Positions 11,455-20,337 of a stretch of DNA of 64,000 nt are shown piece after piece; position 1 is the stretch's first letter, and each line of letters begins with the position of its first letter. Source of the stretch: Myxococcales bacterium (lineage in GTDB: Bacteria; Myxococcota_A; Polyangia; Haliangiales; Haliangiaceae); the NCBI GenBank assembly GCA_016707895.1, contig JADJGV010000008.1:1-64000 (forward strand), in the 5' to 3' direction. Below the pieces are notes generated by a model, which was given only the letters and a program-made list of their open reading frames with translations, ran no database searches and was not told where the DNA came from. Made by a program: the position numbers and the translations under genes.

Positions 11455-13722
11455 CTACGGGGCCCAGGTCGGGCCGTCGCCGGTGACCGCCATGGTCTGG
11501 ACCGTCGTGCGCAGCGGCGTGCTCGCGCCGCCGATCCGGACGCTGCCACCGGTCGAGGCCATGCCCTTGGCGAAGGTGACGCTGGTGGCGCCGTTCAGCG
11601 TGACCGTGTAGCTGGTGCCATCCTCGGCGACCGTCGGCGCGAGCGGCGTGGCGCCGGCGTCGTGGGCCTGGAGCACGGTCACGATGTAGCTCTGCGCGGT
11701 GCCCGGCGTGGTGTCGACCTCGATCCGGTGCTGGCTGTAGACGTGGGCGCCCTCGTCGACGACGCGGTAGCTGCGCTGCGCCGGCACCAGCGTCGACATC
11801 GTCAGCGCCTGGGTGCCGACGGTGCAGGTCGCGCGGTTGTTGCCGCTGACCACCGGCGCGGTCTCGCAGTGGTTGACGAACGTGCGCGTGGTGCCGGCGG
11901 CGGCCTGCAGCCGGTCGAGCACGACCAGGGTCTCGAGCCCGCGCACGAACACGAACTCGCGCCGCCACTCCTGCATCCGCGTCGACGGCGGCACCAGATC
12001 GACCACCGCGTAGGTGTAGCCGGGCGCGGACTCCAGGCGCTCGACCACCGCCGCCGGGCCCGAGTACTGCGGGCCGGGGTTGGCGCCGTTGATCAGCACG
12101 GTGTTGTGCGCGATGCCGAGCGCGCCGTCGACGGTGCCGGCGCCGCCGTAGCCGGCGATGTCGGTGTCGCCGCCGCCGGCGTAGCCGACCGACTCGCGCG
12201 ACACGAACCGGCCGTTGCGCCAGATCTGGAACGTCCCGTAGTCGCCGTGCTGGTGGCCGATCGTGCTCTCGGCGGCGTCGCCGAGCTGGAGCATGAAGGT
12301 CGTCGCGGTCGGGCCCCAGGCGTTGCGGCCGTACAGGTAGCGCGGCCCGGCGGCGTAGAAGTCGAGCGGCAGCGACGCGAACCCCAGCGGCGGCGTGGCG
12401 ACGTCGACCGCCTGGACGTGGCGCCACGGCGTGACGCCGACCATCGTCGCCCACTGCCGGGCGTGGCGCCCGACGTTGAGCCCGGACCAGTACGACGCCA
12501 TCGTGGTCATGAAGTCGGGGTAGTAGTGCGTCTGGGCCTGGAACCGCGAGGTCCAGGTGTCGTCGTCGCTGAACGGGAACACCGTGTAGCCGGTGCCGGC
12601 GGCGTCGGGGATCGTGGTCGGCGCCGGCGTGGTGGCGTAGATCAGCGCGTAGACCGCCTCGCGCCAGAACGGCGTCTCCTCGTAGAGGTTGCGGCCGAGC
12701 AGGTTGGCGGTGACGAACGGGATCAGCGGGTAGGCCCCGACCACCGGGCCGTACTCCGAGCCCTCGCTGGCGACGCCGCCGCGGCTGGCGCCGGTGGGCG
12801 CGGTCGACGGGTCGAAGCCCTGCGCGAGGCGCTGCGCGAAGACCCAGTCGAGCATCGCCTCGGCCCACGCCGGATCGTCGTCGTACGAGGCGATCGACCA
12901 CTCCAGCTCGTTGCGCAGGTAGCCCCAGTAGTAGTTGTTCTGGAACATCTCGGGGCCGCCCCAGCTCTTGCGGCTCCACGCCTGCAGGCCGGCGGCCATC
13001 GCGGTGCGGTAGGTCGTGCGCTGCGCCGGCGTGAAGTGCGGGTAGCACCAGTCGTAGATCAAGATCAGCTGCTCGCCGGTCCACCGGCACGCGTCGCAGG
13101 CGACCCCGCCGGTGTCGTCGACGTCGCCGAGCCGCGACAGGCCCCAGGTGATCGCCCGGGTGCACGAGCCGGTGGCGTTGTCGGTGAGCAGGCCGTGCAG
13201 CGCGACGTCGCCGTAGCCGCCGTCGCGATCCTCGCTGGTCGGCGGCGTGAACGGGTGGGCCGCGAGCCACGCGCGCGCGCGGGCCAGGCGCTCGGGGTTG
13301 AACCACAGCCGCGGGTGCGCGGCCGGGATCGCCATGCCGTGGGAGGTCGCGACCAGCGCGGCCACGGTGACGGTGGCGGTGGCGCGCTGACCGCTGCCGT
13401 CCTCGGTGGCGACGACGGTGTAGGTGCCCTCGACCGCGGGGGCGGTGTACGCGCCGGCGGCGGTGATGGCGCCGCCGGCGGCCGGCTCGACCGACCACGT
13501 GACCGCGGTGACCGCCTGCCCGGAGCGCGACGCGGCGAAGGCCTGGGTGGCGCCCGGCGCGAGCGTGGCCTGGGGCGGGCTGACCTCGAGCGGGCGCGCG
13601 CCGGGATCGACCACGCCGCCGTCGCCGTCGCCGCCGGGGCGCGTGACGATCTCGCCGGAGAAGCACGCCGCCACCATCACGCCGAAGATCCCGAGGGTCG
13701 CGCCCATGCCGTTGCGTTTCAT
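11455..13722 (-). CDS. Lipoprotein with Ig-like domain and heparinase II/III-type lyase region
   Basis: A 755-residue exported protein. The lipobox ends at Cys20 (VMVAAC). An Asp/Gly linker leads into a bacterial Ig-like domain at about residues 40-125 (LEVSPPQATLAPGATQAF start). It is followed by an alpha-toroid region rich in Trp and Tyr and a C-terminal beta-sandwich with the HQHGDYGTFQIWRNGRF block typical of heparinase II/III-family lyases. This suggests cleavage of an acidic polysaccharide at the cell surface; the substrate is unknown. TAGTAT lies eight bases before the ATG. It runs in the same direction as the 14705 gene. Confidence 0.7.
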   Translation of the reverse strand: MKRNGMGATLGIFGVMVAACFSGEIVTRPGGDGDGGVVDPGARPLEVSPPQATLAPGATQAFAASRSGQAVTAVTWSVEPAAGGAITAAGAYTAPAVEGTYTVVATEDGSGQRATATVTVAALVATSHGMAIPAAHPRLWFNPERLARARAWLAAHPFTPPTSEDRDGGYGDVALHGLLTDNATGSCTRAITWGLSRLGDVDDTGGVACDACRWTGEQLILIYDWCYPHFTPAQRTTYRTAMAAGLQAWSRKSWGGPEMFQNNYYWGYLRNELEWSIASYDDDPAWAEAMLDWVFAQRLAQGFDPSTAPTGASRGGVASEGSEYGPVVGAYPLIPFVTANLLGRNLYEETPFWREAVYALIYATTPAPTTIPDAAGTGYTVFPFSDDDTWTSRFQAQTHYYPDFMTTMASYWSGLNVGRHARQWATMVGVTPWRHVQAVDVATPPLGFASLPLDFYAAGPRYLYGRNAWGPTATTFMLQLGDAAESTIGHQHGDYGTFQIWRNGRFVSRESVGYAGGGDTDIAGYGGAGTVDGALGIAHNTVLINGANPGPQYSGPAAVVERLESAPGYTYAVVDLVPPSTRMQEWRREFVFVRGLETLVVLDRLQAAAGTTRTFVNHCETAPVVSGNNRATCTVGTQALTMSTLVPAQRSYRVVDEGAHVYSQHRIEVDTTPGTAQSYIVTVLQAHDAGATPLAPTVAEDGTSYTVTLNGATSVTFAKGMASTGGSVRIGGASTPLRTTVQTMAVTGDGPTWAP

Positions 13723-13730
13723 CGCCGCGG

Positions 13731-13736
13731 ATACTA
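13731..13736 (-). promoter_or_regulatory. TAGTAT -10 box for leaderless transcript
   Basis: Minus-strand TAGTAT eight bases before the ATG at 13722 in a 71-base intergenic gap. Confidence 0.4.
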
Positions 13737-13793
13737 CCCACACCAGCGCGCCGGCGCGCGTCGCCGGGCGCGCCATCGCGACGCGGAACCCGG

Positions 13794-14705
13794 CTAGCGC
13801 TGCGCGTTCGCGGCCATGCGCTCGAGCACCGCGATCGATTCGGCGATCGTGGCCCGGGCGCGATCGGTGGCCGGCGTCGCCAGGCCGGCGACCCGGCTGA
13901 TGGTCGGCAGCCACTGGTCGAGCTCGGCGTCGCCGGCGCGCAGCGCGGCGATCGCCGCCTCGACGTCGGCGCGGCGGTAGTCGCCGGCGGCGACGCGCGC
14001 GGCGGCCTCGGCGGCGGTGCGCCCGCCGATCTGCTGGGCCAGGCGGTTGCCGGCCATCGGCGCGGGGATCAGGATGACCTCCTCGGTGGGCTCGGCCCCG
14101 TCGAGCTGCCAGGTGATCCGCCCGGGCGTGCGCACGCCGCCGGCCGGCGCGACGAAGAGCAGCGCGTCGTGCATGTGATCGACGGTGATGCGCAGCGTCC
14201 CGATCGGCCCGGCCCAGCGGGCGCCGGTGGTGAGGCGGTAGGTGAACAGGCCCATGCCGTAGGCCGGCACCTCGTAGCGCTCGTTCACCAGCGGCGCGCG
14301 GTAGCTGACCACCAGCTCGACCGAGGCGCCGGCCGCCAGCTTCACCGGCCAGGTCCAGTGCTGGACGGTCTTGCTGGTCTTGCGCTTGGTCGCCTTCACC
14401 CGCTTGCCGCCGACGGTGACGGTCAACGGGATCTTGCACGGCACGTCGATCGCGCCGGCGTCGCCGCCGACCGCGCACGGGAAGCCGACCACCAGCTTGG
14501 TCGCGGGCCCGGGGTTGGCCAGCGTCACGGCGGCCTTCACCGTCGCGGCCCGCTGATCGATCGCGATCGCCAGGGTCTCGGCCGACATCGCCACCTGGGC
14601 GTCGGTGGTCGGCGCCGGCGTCGCGCCGCTCGACATCGGGTGCGGATCCGCGGCGGTCAGCGACGGCGCGAGCGCGAGCGCGGCGAGCACGAGGGCGAGG
14701 CGCAT
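13794..14705 (-). CDS. Secreted hypothetical protein
   Basis: A 303-residue protein with a Sec signal peptide (cleavage near LTAADP, residues 16-20) and no lipobox. The first two thirds form a beta-sandwich-like region (VVGFPCAV, VELVVSYRAPLVNERYEV, GLFTYRLTTGARW), and the last third is helical and Ala-rich. Two Cys (PCAV and PCKI) may form a disulfide. It resembles DUF4424-type secreted domains, with low certainty. TATGCT (14712-14717) sits six bases before ATG 14705. Confidence 0.6.
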   Translation of the reverse strand: MRLALVLAALALAPSLTAADPHPMSSGATPAPTTDAQVAMSAETLAIAIDQRAATVKAAVTLANPGPATKLVVGFPCAVGGDAGAIDVPCKIPLTVTVGGKRVKATKRKTSKTVQHWTWPVKLAAGASVELVVSYRAPLVNERYEVPAYGMGLFTYRLTTGARWAGPIGTLRITVDHMHDALLFVAPAGGVRTPGRITWQLDGAEPTEEVILIPAPMAGNRLAQQIGGRTAAEAAARVAAGDYRRADVEAAIAALRAGDAELDQWLPTISRVAGLATPATDRARATIAESIAVLERMAANAQR

Positions 14706-14711
14706 GGCGAC

Positions 14712-14717
14712 AGCATA
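14712..14717 (-). promoter_or_regulatory. TATGCT -10 box for leaderless transcript
   Basis: Minus-strand TATGCT (four of six consensus, TAnnnT) six bases before the ATG at 14705. Confidence 0.5.
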
Positions 14718-14765
14718 CCGCGACGGCCGGGGCGCCCACCGGCGCGACGCTTCGCCGCATGGGGC

Positions 14766-14800
14766 TGACCAGCCAGGGGTGACCAGCCGGGTGACCAGCC
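14766..14800. repeat. Three direct copies of TGACCAGCC
   Basis: Copies at 14766-14774, 14780-14788 and 14792-14800 lie in the 225-base divergent gap between the 14705 and 14931 genes. The first copy, with its preceding GGC, also forms the near-palindrome GGCTG-AC-CAGCC. This looks like a regulator-binding array for the carbohydrate cluster; the protein bound is unknown. Confidence 0.45.
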
Positions 14801-14930
14801 GCGTCGCCACCGCGTTGCGCGAAGCAACGACCGTGCGCGACCGCGCGGCGCGCGCCCTGGCGGCCCGTGCGATTTCGCGCCCTCCGACGGCCGGAGCGGG
14901 CGGCACGTCGGTTGCTGTGCGCTGGCGGCG

Positions 14931-15905
14931 ATGGCTACGATCGATCCGCCCCTCCCCGCCCCCACGCCCCCGCCCGCGGCCGCCGCGCTGTTCGCCTCGG
15001 CCTTCGAGCGCCTCCGCACCCGCGGCGCCAGCCTCGGCGGCGCCGCGCTCGCCGGCACGGTGCTCTTGCAGCTGCCCGCGCAGCTGGCCTGCGTCGACGC
15101 GCCCGAGCTGGCGACGGCCGAGCAGCACGACTGGGCCCAGTACGAGGGCCAGCGCAACACGTCGATGGTCGCGTACACCGGCGCCTGGTGGTCGGTGTGC
15201 ACCCAGCCCAACACCCGCTTCGGCTGCGGCAGCTACGAGGTGCTGGTGAAGCTGCGGGTGCGCCCGGTGGTCGGCGCCAGCCTCGACTGGAAGCGCGTCG
15301 GCGTGGTGTACAAGACCCCCGACGATCGCGCCGAGCGCACCGCGCTGGGCCGCTACGTCAGCACCGCGGGCGACGGCACCGAGGAGTGGCACGTCGCGAT
15401 GACCGTGCCGAGCTCGCAGCGCACGGTGCTGTTCGACGCGTGGTACCAGGACGGCGCCGGCCACACCTACGTCGACGACAACCAGGGCGAGCTGCACGTG
15501 GTCAACGACGGCCCCGCGTACAACGTCGTGCGGGTCGAGCCGTGGCTCAACACCGTGACCGTCGACGAGGCCGGCGTGCGTGGCCGGATCTCGATCCAGG
15601 CCGCCGACCTCGACTACGACAAGCAGGTCGCGCTGATCGCGACCAAGGACGGCTGGGCCACGGTGGTCGAGCTGGGCATGGGCGCCGCCGGCCAGGCCAA
15701 CCGCTGGTACTGGGTCGAGGACTTCCCGTGGAGCGCCGGCCGCGAGCGCTGGCAGATCGACGTCGACCTGCCGGGCGGCGCGACGCGCTTCGAGTACGCG
15801 GTGGTCTACCGCCACGGCGTGGTCAACGGCGCCCGCACCTACGAGTTCTGGGACAACAACGTCGGCGCCAACTACGCGGTCGACGCGCCGCCGCCGGTGC
15901 AGTGA
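14931..15905 (+). CDS. Double CBM21-type carbohydrate-binding protein
   Basis: A 324-residue protein. After a Pro/Ala-rich start and a hydrophobic stretch (about 35-50) come two related beta-sandwich modules. The second (about 205-320) carries the CBM21 signature FEYAVVY...YEFWDNNVGANY, as in starch/glycogen-binding modules of PP1 regulatory subunits and fungal glucoamylase. The first (about 100-200) has the matching VLFDAWYQ...YVDDNQGELHVV block. No catalytic domain is attached, so it probably binds an alpha-glucan. It heads a plus-strand run with the PHP phosphoesterase and the GH13-radical SAM gene, which supports a role in alpha-glucan metabolism. Confidence 0.75.
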   Translation: MATIDPPLPAPTPPPAAAALFASAFERLRTRGASLGGAALAGTVLLQLPAQLACVDAPELATAEQHDWAQYEGQRNTSMVAYTGAWWSVCTQPNTRFGCGSYEVLVKLRVRPVVGASLDWKRVGVVYKTPDDRAERTALGRYVSTAGDGTEEWHVAMTVPSSQRTVLFDAWYQDGAGHTYVDDNQGELHVVNDGPAYNVVRVEPWLNTVTVDEAGVRGRISIQAADLDYDKQVALIATKDGWATVVELGMGAAGQANRWYWVEDFPWSAGRERWQIDVDLPGGATRFEYAVVYRHGVVNGARTYEFWDNNVGANYAVDAPPPVQ

Positions 15906-15915
15906 CCCGCGCGCC

Positions 15916-16761
15916 ATGACCCACGTCGCGACCGATCTCCACGGCCACACCCGGTTCTCCGACGGGCGCGCCGAGCCCGAGGACTACGTGCACTTCCGCG
16001 CCGGGCTGGGCCTGGAGGTCATCGCGGTGGCCGACCACGACACCTTCGCGGCGGTGCCGCGGGCGGCGGAGGCGGCGCGGCAGCTCGGCGTGACGCTGGT
16101 GCCGGCGATGGAGGTGACCAGCTTCGTCCACTTCGGCACGCCGCGCGCCGAGCAGGTCCACGTGCTGGCGTACTTCCCGCCGGCGCGGGCGCTCGACGGC
16201 TCGCTGGGCCAGACCCGGCTCGGGGCTCGGGCGGTGGAGGTGTGCCGGCGCTGGCGCGAGCTGGTGCTGGGCTGGCTGACCGCGCTGCCCGAGGAGCAGC
16301 GCTGGTACGTCGATCCCGAGCGCCGGCTGGGCGCGCTGCGCGGCACCGAGTTCCCGGCGCTGCAGGACTTCCTCAACCTGCTGCTGGCGCGCAACCGCCT
16401 GGTGTACGAGGACTTCGTCCGTCACCACGTCGAGTTCTGGGAGGCCGACCGCGCGCTGTTCGGCTGGTCGCCCGAGGAGGCGATCGAGACCATCCGCGCC
16501 GACGGCGGCCTCGACGTGGTCGCCCACCCGGCGCGGATCCGCGACAAGGCCCGCATGGACCGCGTGCTCGACGTCGCGGCCGGCATCGAGGTCTACACCT
16601 CGCGGCACAAGGCGCCGATCGCGGCGGAGTTCCGCGCGCGCGCCGAGCGCCGCGGCCAGCACTGGACCGCGTCGGCCGACGATCACGGCCACGTCACCTA
16701 CGTCCGGCCGCCGGACGGCACGCCGCGGCGCACGATCGAGCGCATCTGCGCCGGGGCCTGA
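15916..16761 (+). CDS. PHP-domain phosphoesterase
   Basis: A 281-residue cytoplasmic metal-dependent phosphoesterase of the PHP superfamily. The metal-binding motifs are in order: DLHGHTRFSDG at residues 7-17, ADHDT near 36-40, Glu in MEVTSF, HPAR near 198, and DDHGH near 255. Trp/Arg-rich helices are inserted between residues 105 and 190. Substrates of such proteins include nucleotides, short RNA and sugar phosphates; none can be chosen here. It starts 10 bases after the CBM21 gene, and its stop is one base from the GTG of the GH13 fusion gene, so it is part of the same operon. Confidence 0.85.
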   Translation: MTHVATDLHGHTRFSDGRAEPEDYVHFRAGLGLEVIAVADHDTFAAVPRAAEAARQLGVTLVPAMEVTSFVHFGTPRAEQVHVLAYFPPARALDGSLGQTRLGARAVEVCRRWRELVLGWLTALPEEQRWYVDPERRLGALRGTEFPALQDFLNLLLARNRLVYEDFVRHHVEFWEADRALFGWSPEEAIETIRADGGLDVVAHPARIRDKARMDRVLDVAAGIEVYTSRHKAPIAAEFRARAERRGQHWTASADDHGHVTYVRPPDGTPRRTIERICAGA

Positions 16762-16762
16762 C

Positions 16763-19700
16763 GTGACCCGCGCGGGACGACCGGCGACCCGGGTCGAGGT
16801 CCGGTGCCGGCCCGGGCGCCCGGTCAGCGGCCTCGAGCTGCGCGGCGAGTTGCCACACTGGGCCGCGGCGCACCCGATGACGCCCGCGGGGGCCGGCTTC
16901 GCGGCCGAGCTCGCGCTGCCGCCGGGGGTCTACCCGATCAAGGCCCGCTCGCCCGACGACGCGTGGTGGCTCGATCCCGGGTGGCGGGTGATCGACGCCG
17001 GCGGCGGCGAGCACAACGGCGCGCTGGTGATCGGCGGCACCGCCGAGCCGGTGCTGCACGCGCCGACCCCGCCGTGGCTCGATCGCCGGGGCGACGGCGC
17101 GGTGGTGGTGCGGGCGGCGCTGCGCCACGGCGCCGGCCGCGGCCTCGGGCTCCGGCACGACGACGGCGGCGGCGCGGCGACGACGGCGATGCGCGCCGCT
17201 GGCGCGACCGCGACCCACCAGTGGTTCGAGGCGGTGGTCGCGGGCGCCGGCCGCCGCCTGGCCTACGGGTTCGTCACCGACGACGGCGCGCTGGTCGGCG
17301 AGGCCGACGGCCGCTGGCTCGACGTGGCCATCGCCGACCTGCCGGCCCCGCCGCCGCGGTGGTGGCGCGACGCCGTGGTCTACACCGCGCTGGTCGATCG
17401 GTTCCGCCGCGGCGACGGGCGATGGGCCGCGCCGACCCGCTGGGATCGCGACCACCGCGCGGGCGGCGATCTCGACGGCGTGATCGCCGCGCTGCCGTAC
17501 CTCGCGGAGCTCGGCGTGACCGTGCTGCACCTGACGCCGGTGGTGCCGGCGCCCTCGCCGCACCGCTACGACGCCACCGACCTCGCGGCGATCGATCCGG
17601 CGCTGGGCGGCGACGCGGCGTTCGACCGCCTGGTGACGGCGGCGCGCCGCGCGGGGCTGCGGCTGTGCGCCGACGTGGCGGTGACCCACGTCCACCGCGA
17701 TCACCCGCGGTTCCAGGACGTGCTGGCCCGCGGGCCGGCGTCGCCGTGGTGGTCGTGGTTCCGGGTGCGCCGCTGGCCGTGCTTCGACGGCCCCGACCCC
17801 GGCTACGACCACTACCAGAAGGGCCAGTGGCAGGAGCCGCTGCTGGCGCTCGACGAGCCCGAGGTGGCCGAGCACGTGGCCGCGACCTTCGCGGGGTGGA
17901 TCGATCGCGGCGTCGACGGCGTGCGCGTCGACGCGGCCGCCGACGTGCCACCGCCGCTGCTCGCCCGGATCGCGGCCGCGGTCAAGGCCCGGCGCGCCGA
18001 CGCGGTGGTGTTCGGCGAGGTGGTGCCGGCGTGCGTCGATCGCTACGCGCCGGCGCCGCTCGACGCGGCCACCGACTTCGCGATGGCGGGCGCGCTGACC
18101 GGCTGGCTGGCCGGCACCACCGGTGCGGACGAGCTGGCGGCGGTGGCCGCGGCCCAGCGACGCCGCGGCGCGGCCGGCCCGCGCGGCCTGGGCTTCACCG
18201 GCACCCACGACCAGCCGCGGATCGCGACCCGGGTCGGCGCGGCGCGCGCGCGGCTGGGGCTGCTGGCGGTGGCGCTGGGCGCGCGGGTGCCGCTCTTGTA
18301 CTACGGCGACGAGGTCGGCCTGGCCGCGGACGCCGCGACCGCGGCGCGCGACTTCGAGGATTCGTGGCCCGATCGCCAGCCGATGCCGTGGGATCCGCAG
18401 CAGTGGGACGCGACCACCCGCGCGATCGTCACCGACGCGCTGGCGCTGCGGCGCGCCCACGCGGTCCTGCGCGACGGCGACGAGGAGATCGCGGTCGACG
18501 GCGACCTGGTGATCGTCCGGCGCGCCGATCCGACCGGCGCCATCGTCGAGGTGCTGCTGCACCGCGGCGACCAGCCGATCGAGGTGGCGATCGCCGGGCC
18601 GGCGACGCTGCGCCTGGCGGTGGGCGACGCCCGGCTCGCGGGCGACCGCGCGCTCCTGCCGCCCGCGAGCGCGCTGGTGCTCGACCGCACGCCGCCGGCG
18701 CTGGCCGACGAGCCGCGGCTGCGCGACGGCAACGCCGCGCTGGCGGCCCACGGCTTCGTCGCCGGCCACGCGCTGCTGCCGACCTACCCGGCGCGGCTGT
18801 ACGTGACGGTGACCGAGGCCTGCAACCTGCGCTGCCGGCACTGCATCACCGACGCGCCGGCCCGCACCGCGTCCGGGCGGGCCCGCACGATCACGCCGGC
18901 GGTGCTCGACGCGCTGGCCGCCGGCTTCGCCCACGCCGACTACCTGGGCTTCACCCACGGCGGCGAGGCGCTGGCGTCGCCGACGCTCGACGACGTGCTG
19001 GCGCGGATCGCCGCGGCGCGGACCGGCCGGGCGGCGCGCGCCGACGTGCACCTGGCGTCGAACGGCACGCTGCTCACGCTGCCGCGCGTGCAGGCGCTGG
19101 TCGCCGGCGGCGTGACCAGCGTGATGGTGTCGCTCGACGGCGCCACCGCGGCGACCAGCGATCGCATCCGGGTGCTGGGGCGGTTCGACGCGGTGATCGC
19201 CAACCTCGCCGCGGCGGTCGCGTGGCGGCGCGCGGCGGGGGTCGACCTGCGCCTCGGCGTGTCGACCGTGGTCACCCGCTCGAACCTGGCCGAGCTGCCG
19301 GCGCTGGGTCGCCGGTGCGTGGCGCTCGGGCTCGACTGGCTCAAGCTCGAGGAGACCTACCCGATCAACGGCTTCGCGCGGGCCGAGGCGATCGATCCGC
19401 TGGGCGCCGAGGTGGCGGCGGCCCGGGCCGCGCTGGCCGACGCGGTGGCGGGCCAGCCGCTGGTGGTGGTCGATCACCTGGCGCCGCCGGGCGCGTGCGC
19501 GTGCGCCGATCCGGCGGCGGCCGGGTTCCGCGCCGCCGACGACTTCGCCAACCGCGCGCGGTTCCGCCCGTGCCGCGCGGCGTGGGAGCAAGCCGCGATC
19601 GACCCCGACGGCACCGTGCACCTCGTCGACTACGCCGGCCCGGCCCTGGGCAACCTGCTCGACGCGCCGCTGCTCGAGCTGTGGAACCGCCCAGCGGCCA

Positions 19701-19780
19701 TCAGCGCGCGGCTCGCGGCCCTGGCGTCCAGCCCACCCGCGCGGCGCACCGCCTGCGTCGCCGCCGACCAGCTCGGCTAG
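16763..19780 (+). CDS. GH13 alpha-glucanase fused to a radical SAM/SPASM-like enzyme
   Basis: One uninterrupted 1005-codon frame. Residues 1-95 look like a CBM48-type module (LPPGVYPIK, WWLDPGW) and 95-200 like the CBM34-type N-domain of neopullulanases. The GH13 barrel starts near 200 (VVYTALVDRF), with an intact triad: nucleophile D390 in GVRVD, acid E419 in FGEV, and D483 after H482 in GTHD. A beta C-domain ends near 650. A radical SAM domain follows, with C687, C691 and C694 in CNLRCRHC, then GGEA and later strands. The C-terminal part has Cys at 912, 914, 937 and 998 like a reduced SPASM/twitch domain; the usual Cys after the DGTV turn is absent. A combined glycan-hydrolysing and radical enzyme is highly unusual. 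The reaction of the second half is unknown. Confidence 0.85.
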   Translation: MTRAGRPATRVEVRCRPGRPVSGLELRGELPHWAAAHPMTPAGAGFAAELALPPGVYPIKARSPDDAWWLDPGWRVIDAGGGEHNGALVIGGTAEPVLHAPTPPWLDRRGDGAVVVRAALRHGAGRGLGLRHDDGGGAATTAMRAAGATATHQWFEAVVAGAGRRLAYGFVTDDGALVGEADGRWLDVAIADLPAPPPRWWRDAVVYTALVDRFRRGDGRWAAPTRWDRDHRAGGDLDGVIAALPYLAELGVTVLHLTPVVPAPSPHRYDATDLAAIDPALGGDAAFDRLVTAARRAGLRLCADVAVTHVHRDHPRFQDVLARGPASPWWSWFRVRRWPCFDGPDPGYDHYQKGQWQEPLLALDEPEVAEHVAATFAGWIDRGVDGVRVDAAADVPPPLLARIAAAVKARRADAVVFGEVVPACVDRYAPAPLDAATDFAMAGALTGWLAGTTGADELAAVAAAQRRRGAAGPRGLGFTGTHDQPRIATRVGAARARLGLLAVALGARVPLLYYGDEVGLAADAATAARDFEDSWPDRQPMPWDPQQWDATTRAIVTDALALRRAHAVLRDGDEEIAVDGDLVIVRRADPTGAIVEVLLHRGDQPIEVAIAGPATLRLAVGDARLAGDRALLPPASALVLDRTPPALADEPRLRDGNAALAAHGFVAGHALLPTYPARLYVTVTEACNLRCRHCITDAPARTASGRARTITPAVLDALAAGFAHADYLGFTHGGEALASPTLDDVLARIAAARTGRAARADVHLASNGTLLTLPRVQALVAGGVTSVMVSLDGATAATSDRIRVLGRFDAVIANLAAAVAWRRAAGVDLRLGVSTVVTRSNLAELPALGRRCVALGLDWLKLEETYPINGFARAEAIDPLGAEVAAARAALADAVAGQPLVVVDHLAPPGACACADPAAAGFRAADDFANRARFRPCRAAWEQAAIDPDGTVHLVDYAGPALGNLLDAPLLELWNRPAAISARLAALASSPPARRTACVAADQLG

Positions 19781-20337
19781 CAGCCTGCGCCACAGGCGCG
19801 CGGCGTGACGTCGGTGACCTTGCCACGCGCGTCGAGCGCGATCTCGCAGCACCGCTCGAACAGCGCGCGCAGCTTCTCGCGCCCGCGCTGCACCCGCGAC
19901 TTCATGCCCGACACCGACACCCCGGCGAGGTCGGCGGCGGCGCGGATGGTCAGGCCCTCCAGCTCGACCAGCGTGATCGCCTCGCGGTAGGGCGACGGCA
20001 GCCGGGCGACGAACCCCGCGACGCACCCGGCCAGCGCCTGGAACGCGGCGCGGTCGGCGTCGGCGTCGGTCGGCTCGGCGATCGGCTCGGGCGTCGCGTC
20101 GGGATCGGCGATCGGGTGGCGGGCCCGGGCCCGGCCGTGATCGGCGATGGCGCTGCGCGCAACCTGCAAGAGCCACGCGCTCAGGCGCTCCTCGTCGCGC
20201 AGCCCGGCCAGCCCCCGCTGGGTGCGGATCAGCACGTCCTGCAGCACGTCGTCCACCTCGCTCGCGTCGACCCGGCGCGCGACGAACGGCCGCAGCTGCG
20301 CGGCGACGTCCGACCACGGCACCGCGGCCGGGGTCAC
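19777..20337 (-). CDS. sigZ: SigZ-type ECF sigma factor
   Basis: A 186-residue RNA polymerase sigma factor. Region 2 (VDDVLQDVLIRTQRGL, about residues 24-39) and region 4 (LPSPYREAITLVELEGLTIRAAADLAGVS, about 115-145) are clear. The C-terminus ends in a Cys-rich tail (CC, then CGAGC), as in SigZ-like factors that accompany arsenic genes. The tail may sense thiol-reactive metalloids (inference). GTG 20337 overlaps the arsM stop (GTGA), making it the last gene of the ars operon. Its stop shares the tetranucleotide CTAG with the stop of the convergent GH13-radical SAM gene. Confidence 0.85.
   Translation of the reverse strand: MTPAAVPWSDVAAQLRPFVARRVDASEVDDVLQDVLIRTQRGLAGLRDEERLSAWLLQVARSAIADHGRARARHPIADPDATPEPIAEPTDADADRAAFQALAGCVAGFVARLPSPYREAITLVELEGLTIRAAADLAGVSVSGMKSRVQRGREKLRALFERCCEIALDARGKVTDVTPRACGAGC

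Noticed and set aside
10669..13797. A 1042-codon plus-strand open frame opposite the lyase gene
   Set aside because: It is a shadow of GC-rich minus-strand genes: Arg/His/Asp/Val-dominated composition without domains, while the minus strand has signal peptides and recognisable domains.
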